A stretch of DNA of 23,619 nucleotides from positions 1-23,619 of the IMG/VR virus record IMGVR_UViG_3300043420_001088; one strand, 5' to 3'. Source of the DNA: a virus. Below the pieces are notes generated by a model. That model ran no database searches. It was not told the DNA's origin and saw nothing but the letters and a program-made list of their open reading frames with translations. The position numbers were made by a program, and so were the translations under genes. This document shows positions 22,113 to 23,619 of the stretch, piece by piece (within the stretch, counting starts at the first letter, position 1; each line of letters opens with the position of its first letter).

Positions 22113-23211
22113 CTTGTTCCGGTACTACAAAGGTTTGCCCCACCAAATGGCGGCAATCACCGAGCTGGAGCAAACCATCAACAAGGCCAACCCTTACATT
22201 CTGGGCCGCGACCAAGGCTGGTTCAAAACCTGGAGCGTTGCCGGCAAACAAACGCAGTTCCCCAATAGCTGGGAAGGAATCCTCGAAGCTGCCCGCGTCG
22301 CTGGCGCAAAGTTTCCCGAACTTGTAGCTGCCCAATGGGCACTCGAATCAAATTACGGCAAATTAGTGTCTGGCAGAAATAATTTCTTTGGATTAAAAGG
22401 CGAAGGCAGCGACAAAAAAACGCAGGAATTTATTAACGGGCAGTGGATCACTATTACAGATAGCTTTATTGATTTTCCGGATTTACTGTCCTGCGTCATC
22501 TATCTAGTAGATCACTGGTACAAAGACTACAAGAGCTACAAAGGCTGTAATAATACCACCACCCGTGAAGAAGCTGCAAAGTGGTTGCACAAAGAAGGTT
22601 ATGCAACCGACCCAAATTACCCAGGTAAGTTAATCCAACTGATGGAGCAACACGCCGGGACAAAACCGGTTGTGCCGCCAGGGCAAAAACTACTAAAAGT
22701 ACCCTATGAATATCAGCTGGGACCTGACGATGGAGCGACAGGTTATCGACAATGTTTTAGTTCCAGCTGTGCCATGGTGGCCCGTTACTACGGCAAGATT
22801 TCGGGCGATTACGAATACAACAAACTTCGCGCCCGCTTTGGTGACACGACAGATCCCAAAGCGCAGATTGCCGCTCTCAAAGCATTGGGATTAAATGCCA
22901 CCTTTGAGATGGACGGCACTGTCGAAGATTTGGAAACGGAAGTAGCCAATGGCTATCCCGTCCCCGTGGGTTGGCTACACAAGGGACCAGTTTCCAACCC
23001 AACTGGTACTGGACACTGGAGCGTCGTGGTGGGATATACGCCAACGCATTTCATCCATAACGATCCTTTTGGTGAAGCGAATCTTTCAAACGGTGGTTAT
23101 GTGAGCAACAAAGGCGGAGCAGGCATTGCATACTCCAGGAAGAACTGGCTGCCTCGCTGGCTCATCGAAGGCAACGACACAGGCTGGTTTCTCAGAATCC
23201 GCCGAGGTTAG
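22084..23211 (+). CDS. Endolysin: glucosaminidase-like plus C39-like peptidase domains
   Basis: A 375-residue lysis enzyme. Residues about 60-190 resemble the FlgJ/GH73 glucosaminidase fold: FPELVAAQWALESNYGKLVS with probable catalytic Glu88, then GRNNFFGLKG. Residues about 200-375 resemble a C39-like cysteine peptidase: YRQCFSSSCAMVARYYG with Cys224 at the position of the nucleophile, TGTGHWSVVVGY with His311, and IHNDPFG with Asp327. So both a sugar bond and a peptide bond of the cell wall may be cut. There is no signal peptide, so export would need a holin. ATG 22084 is the first in the frame and lies inside the preceding gene by 29 bases; no Shine-Dalgarno is clear. A tail-associated role is less likely from its place. 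Confidence 0.85.
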   Translation: MPSNKIRLNDLFRYYKGLPHQMAAITELEQTINKANPYILGRDQGWFKTWSVAGKQTQFPNSWEGILEAARVAGAKFPELVAAQWALESNYGKLVSGRNNFFGLKGEGSDKKTQEFINGQWITITDSFIDFPDLLSCVIYLVDHWYKDYKSYKGCNNTTTREEAAKWLHKEGYATDPNYPGKLIQLMEQHAGTKPVVPPGQKLLKVPYEYQLGPDDGATGYRQCFSSSCAMVARYYGKISGDYEYNKLRARFGDTTDPKAQIAALKALGLNATFEMDGTVEDLETEVANGYPVPVGWLHKGPVSNPTGTGHWSVVVGYTPTHFIHNDPFGEANLSNGGYVSNKGGAGIAYSRKNWLPRWLIEGNDTGWFLRIRRG

Positions 23212-23213
23212 CC

Positions 23214-23435
23214 ATGCGCCCCATCGAACACACTCCTGAATCCTGCTTCCACAAGACTGCGCAGGATCGCTGGCTCGTTGATCTGTTCAACAAGCAGGAT
23301 TATCGCGGCCTACTTGAAGCCGCACTGGTGCTGAACACATTGCATCAGCTAGAAAAAACAAAAGCGGCCTGGGCTATCCGCGAGGCAGCGGATAACCTGG
23401 CCGAGCAATTTGGGATGGACCGCGACTCCGCCTAG
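23214..23435 (+). CDS. Small conserved protein after the endolysin
   Basis: A 73-residue helical protein that begins RPIEHTPESCFHKTAQDRWL, then VDLFNKQDYRGLLEAALVLN, and ends in a charged helix. It starts two bases after the endolysin stop, with GAGG at 23204-23207 six bases before the ATG, so the two are co-transcribed. I do not know the function; I think I have seen this form in cyanophages, but cannot name a family. Its stop overlaps the stop of the convergent minus-strand gene by four bases. Confidence 0.65.
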   Translation: MRPIEHTPESCFHKTAQDRWLVDLFNKQDYRGLLEAALVLNTLHQLEKTKAAWAIREAADNLAEQFGMDRDSA

Positions 23436-23442
23436 TTGGCGG
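23428..23442. terminator. Possible bidirectional hairpin at convergent stop codons
   Basis: CCGCC-TAGTT-GGCGG forms a GC-rich 5-base stem whose loop holds the stop codons of both convergent genes. There is no T-run on either side, so it would be a weak terminator at best. Confidence 0.3.
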
Positions 23443-23602
23443 TGTACTTGAGATATAACCCTGTGTATGTGCTGTGCATGGGGTGATCCTTGTTGTCGCG
23501 GCCGTCCCAGACGTAAAGCCTGTCCAAGAGGTCTACGCGATTTTGATCGACGATGACCTCACCCCACGACTGGCGTGCCCAATCAGCGATCTGCTGGTTC
23601 AT
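23432..23602 (-). CDS. Small conserved protein on the minus strand
   Basis: A 56-residue protein starting NQQIADWARQSWGEVIVDQN, then RVDLLDRLYVWDGRDNKDHP, then MHSTYTGLYLKY. The D-R-L-Y-x-W-D-G-R-D motif followed by H-P-x-H-x-x-Y-x-G-L-Y is one I recall from cyanophage small proteins of unknown function. GGAGAAAAGGA directly precedes the ATG at 23602, a good ribosome site. It is tail to tail with the small + strand gene, and shows that transcription beyond the right edge probably runs leftward. Confidence 0.7.
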   Translation of the reverse strand: MNQQIADWARQSWGEVIVDQNRVDLLDRLYVWDGRDNKDHPMHSTYTGLYLKYTAN

Positions 23603-23619
23603 TCCTTTTCTCCACGAGT

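Noticed and set aside
21769-22335. 188-residue open frame on the minus strand
   Set aside because: It runs antisense across three overlapping + strand genes that read as real proteins, and has no ribosome site or family motif.
1-23619. tRNA genes, CRISPR arrays, integrase or attachment site
   Set aside because: I looked for cloverleaf arms with T-loop sequence, regularly spaced direct repeats and recombinase motifs and found none; a tRNAscan run would be the decisive check.

Overview
This window is the head-to-tail joining, tail, adhesion and lysis part of a tailed double-stranded DNA phage, very probably a siphovirus infecting a cyanobacterium (Synechococcus-like host). The siphovirus call rests on the tail set: tail terminator, major tail protein, a tail assembly chaperone with a -1 frameshift, a 1047-residue tape measure and a J-like hub, with no contractile sheath seen. 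The cyanophage call rests on remembered family resemblance (fibre N-termini, fibre repeats, small conserved proteins) and was not checked by a search. Terminase, portal and capsid genes are not in view and should lie to the left. No tRNA, CRISPR array, integrase or reverse transcriptase was seen.

Layout, nearly all on the + strand. Positions 54-2136 hold the connector/neck cluster: small ORF, DnaT-like adaptor, head-closure protein, HK97 gp10-like protein, tail terminator. Positions 2213-2986 hold the major tail protein as its own unit, ended by a strong terminator. Positions 3084-3610 hold the chaperone pair G and G-T, also ended by a terminator that overlaps the stop codon. Positions 3664-12166 hold tape measure, L-like minor tail protein, NlpC/P60-like protein, J-like hub and another minor tail protein. 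Positions 12190-13511 hold two more proteins that look like tail-tube-fold paralogues of the major tail protein. Positions 13558-20105 hold two fibre proteins, a small cyanophage-type protein and a LamG/SPRY-like adhesin, followed by a tail-fibre-assembly-like protein and a 45-residue basic protein (to 20852).

Positions 20884-23211 look like a lysis region: two small single-membrane-segment proteins (holin candidates), two small unknown proteins, and an endolysin joining a glucosaminidase-like domain to a C39-like peptidase domain. An HNH endonuclease gene sits antisense inside it. The window ends with a small + gene meeting a small - strand gene tail to tail at 23432-23435, so the next transcription unit to the right probably runs leftward.

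The points most worth a second look are the C CCA AAA frameshift site, the three tail-tube-like proteins split across the tail module, an apparently intact 85-residue gene with no canonical start codon (21855-22112), an NlpC/P60-like protein that keeps its cysteine but has glutamine where the catalytic histidine is expected, and a recurrent TANANT box about 20-26 bases before genes that follow a gap.
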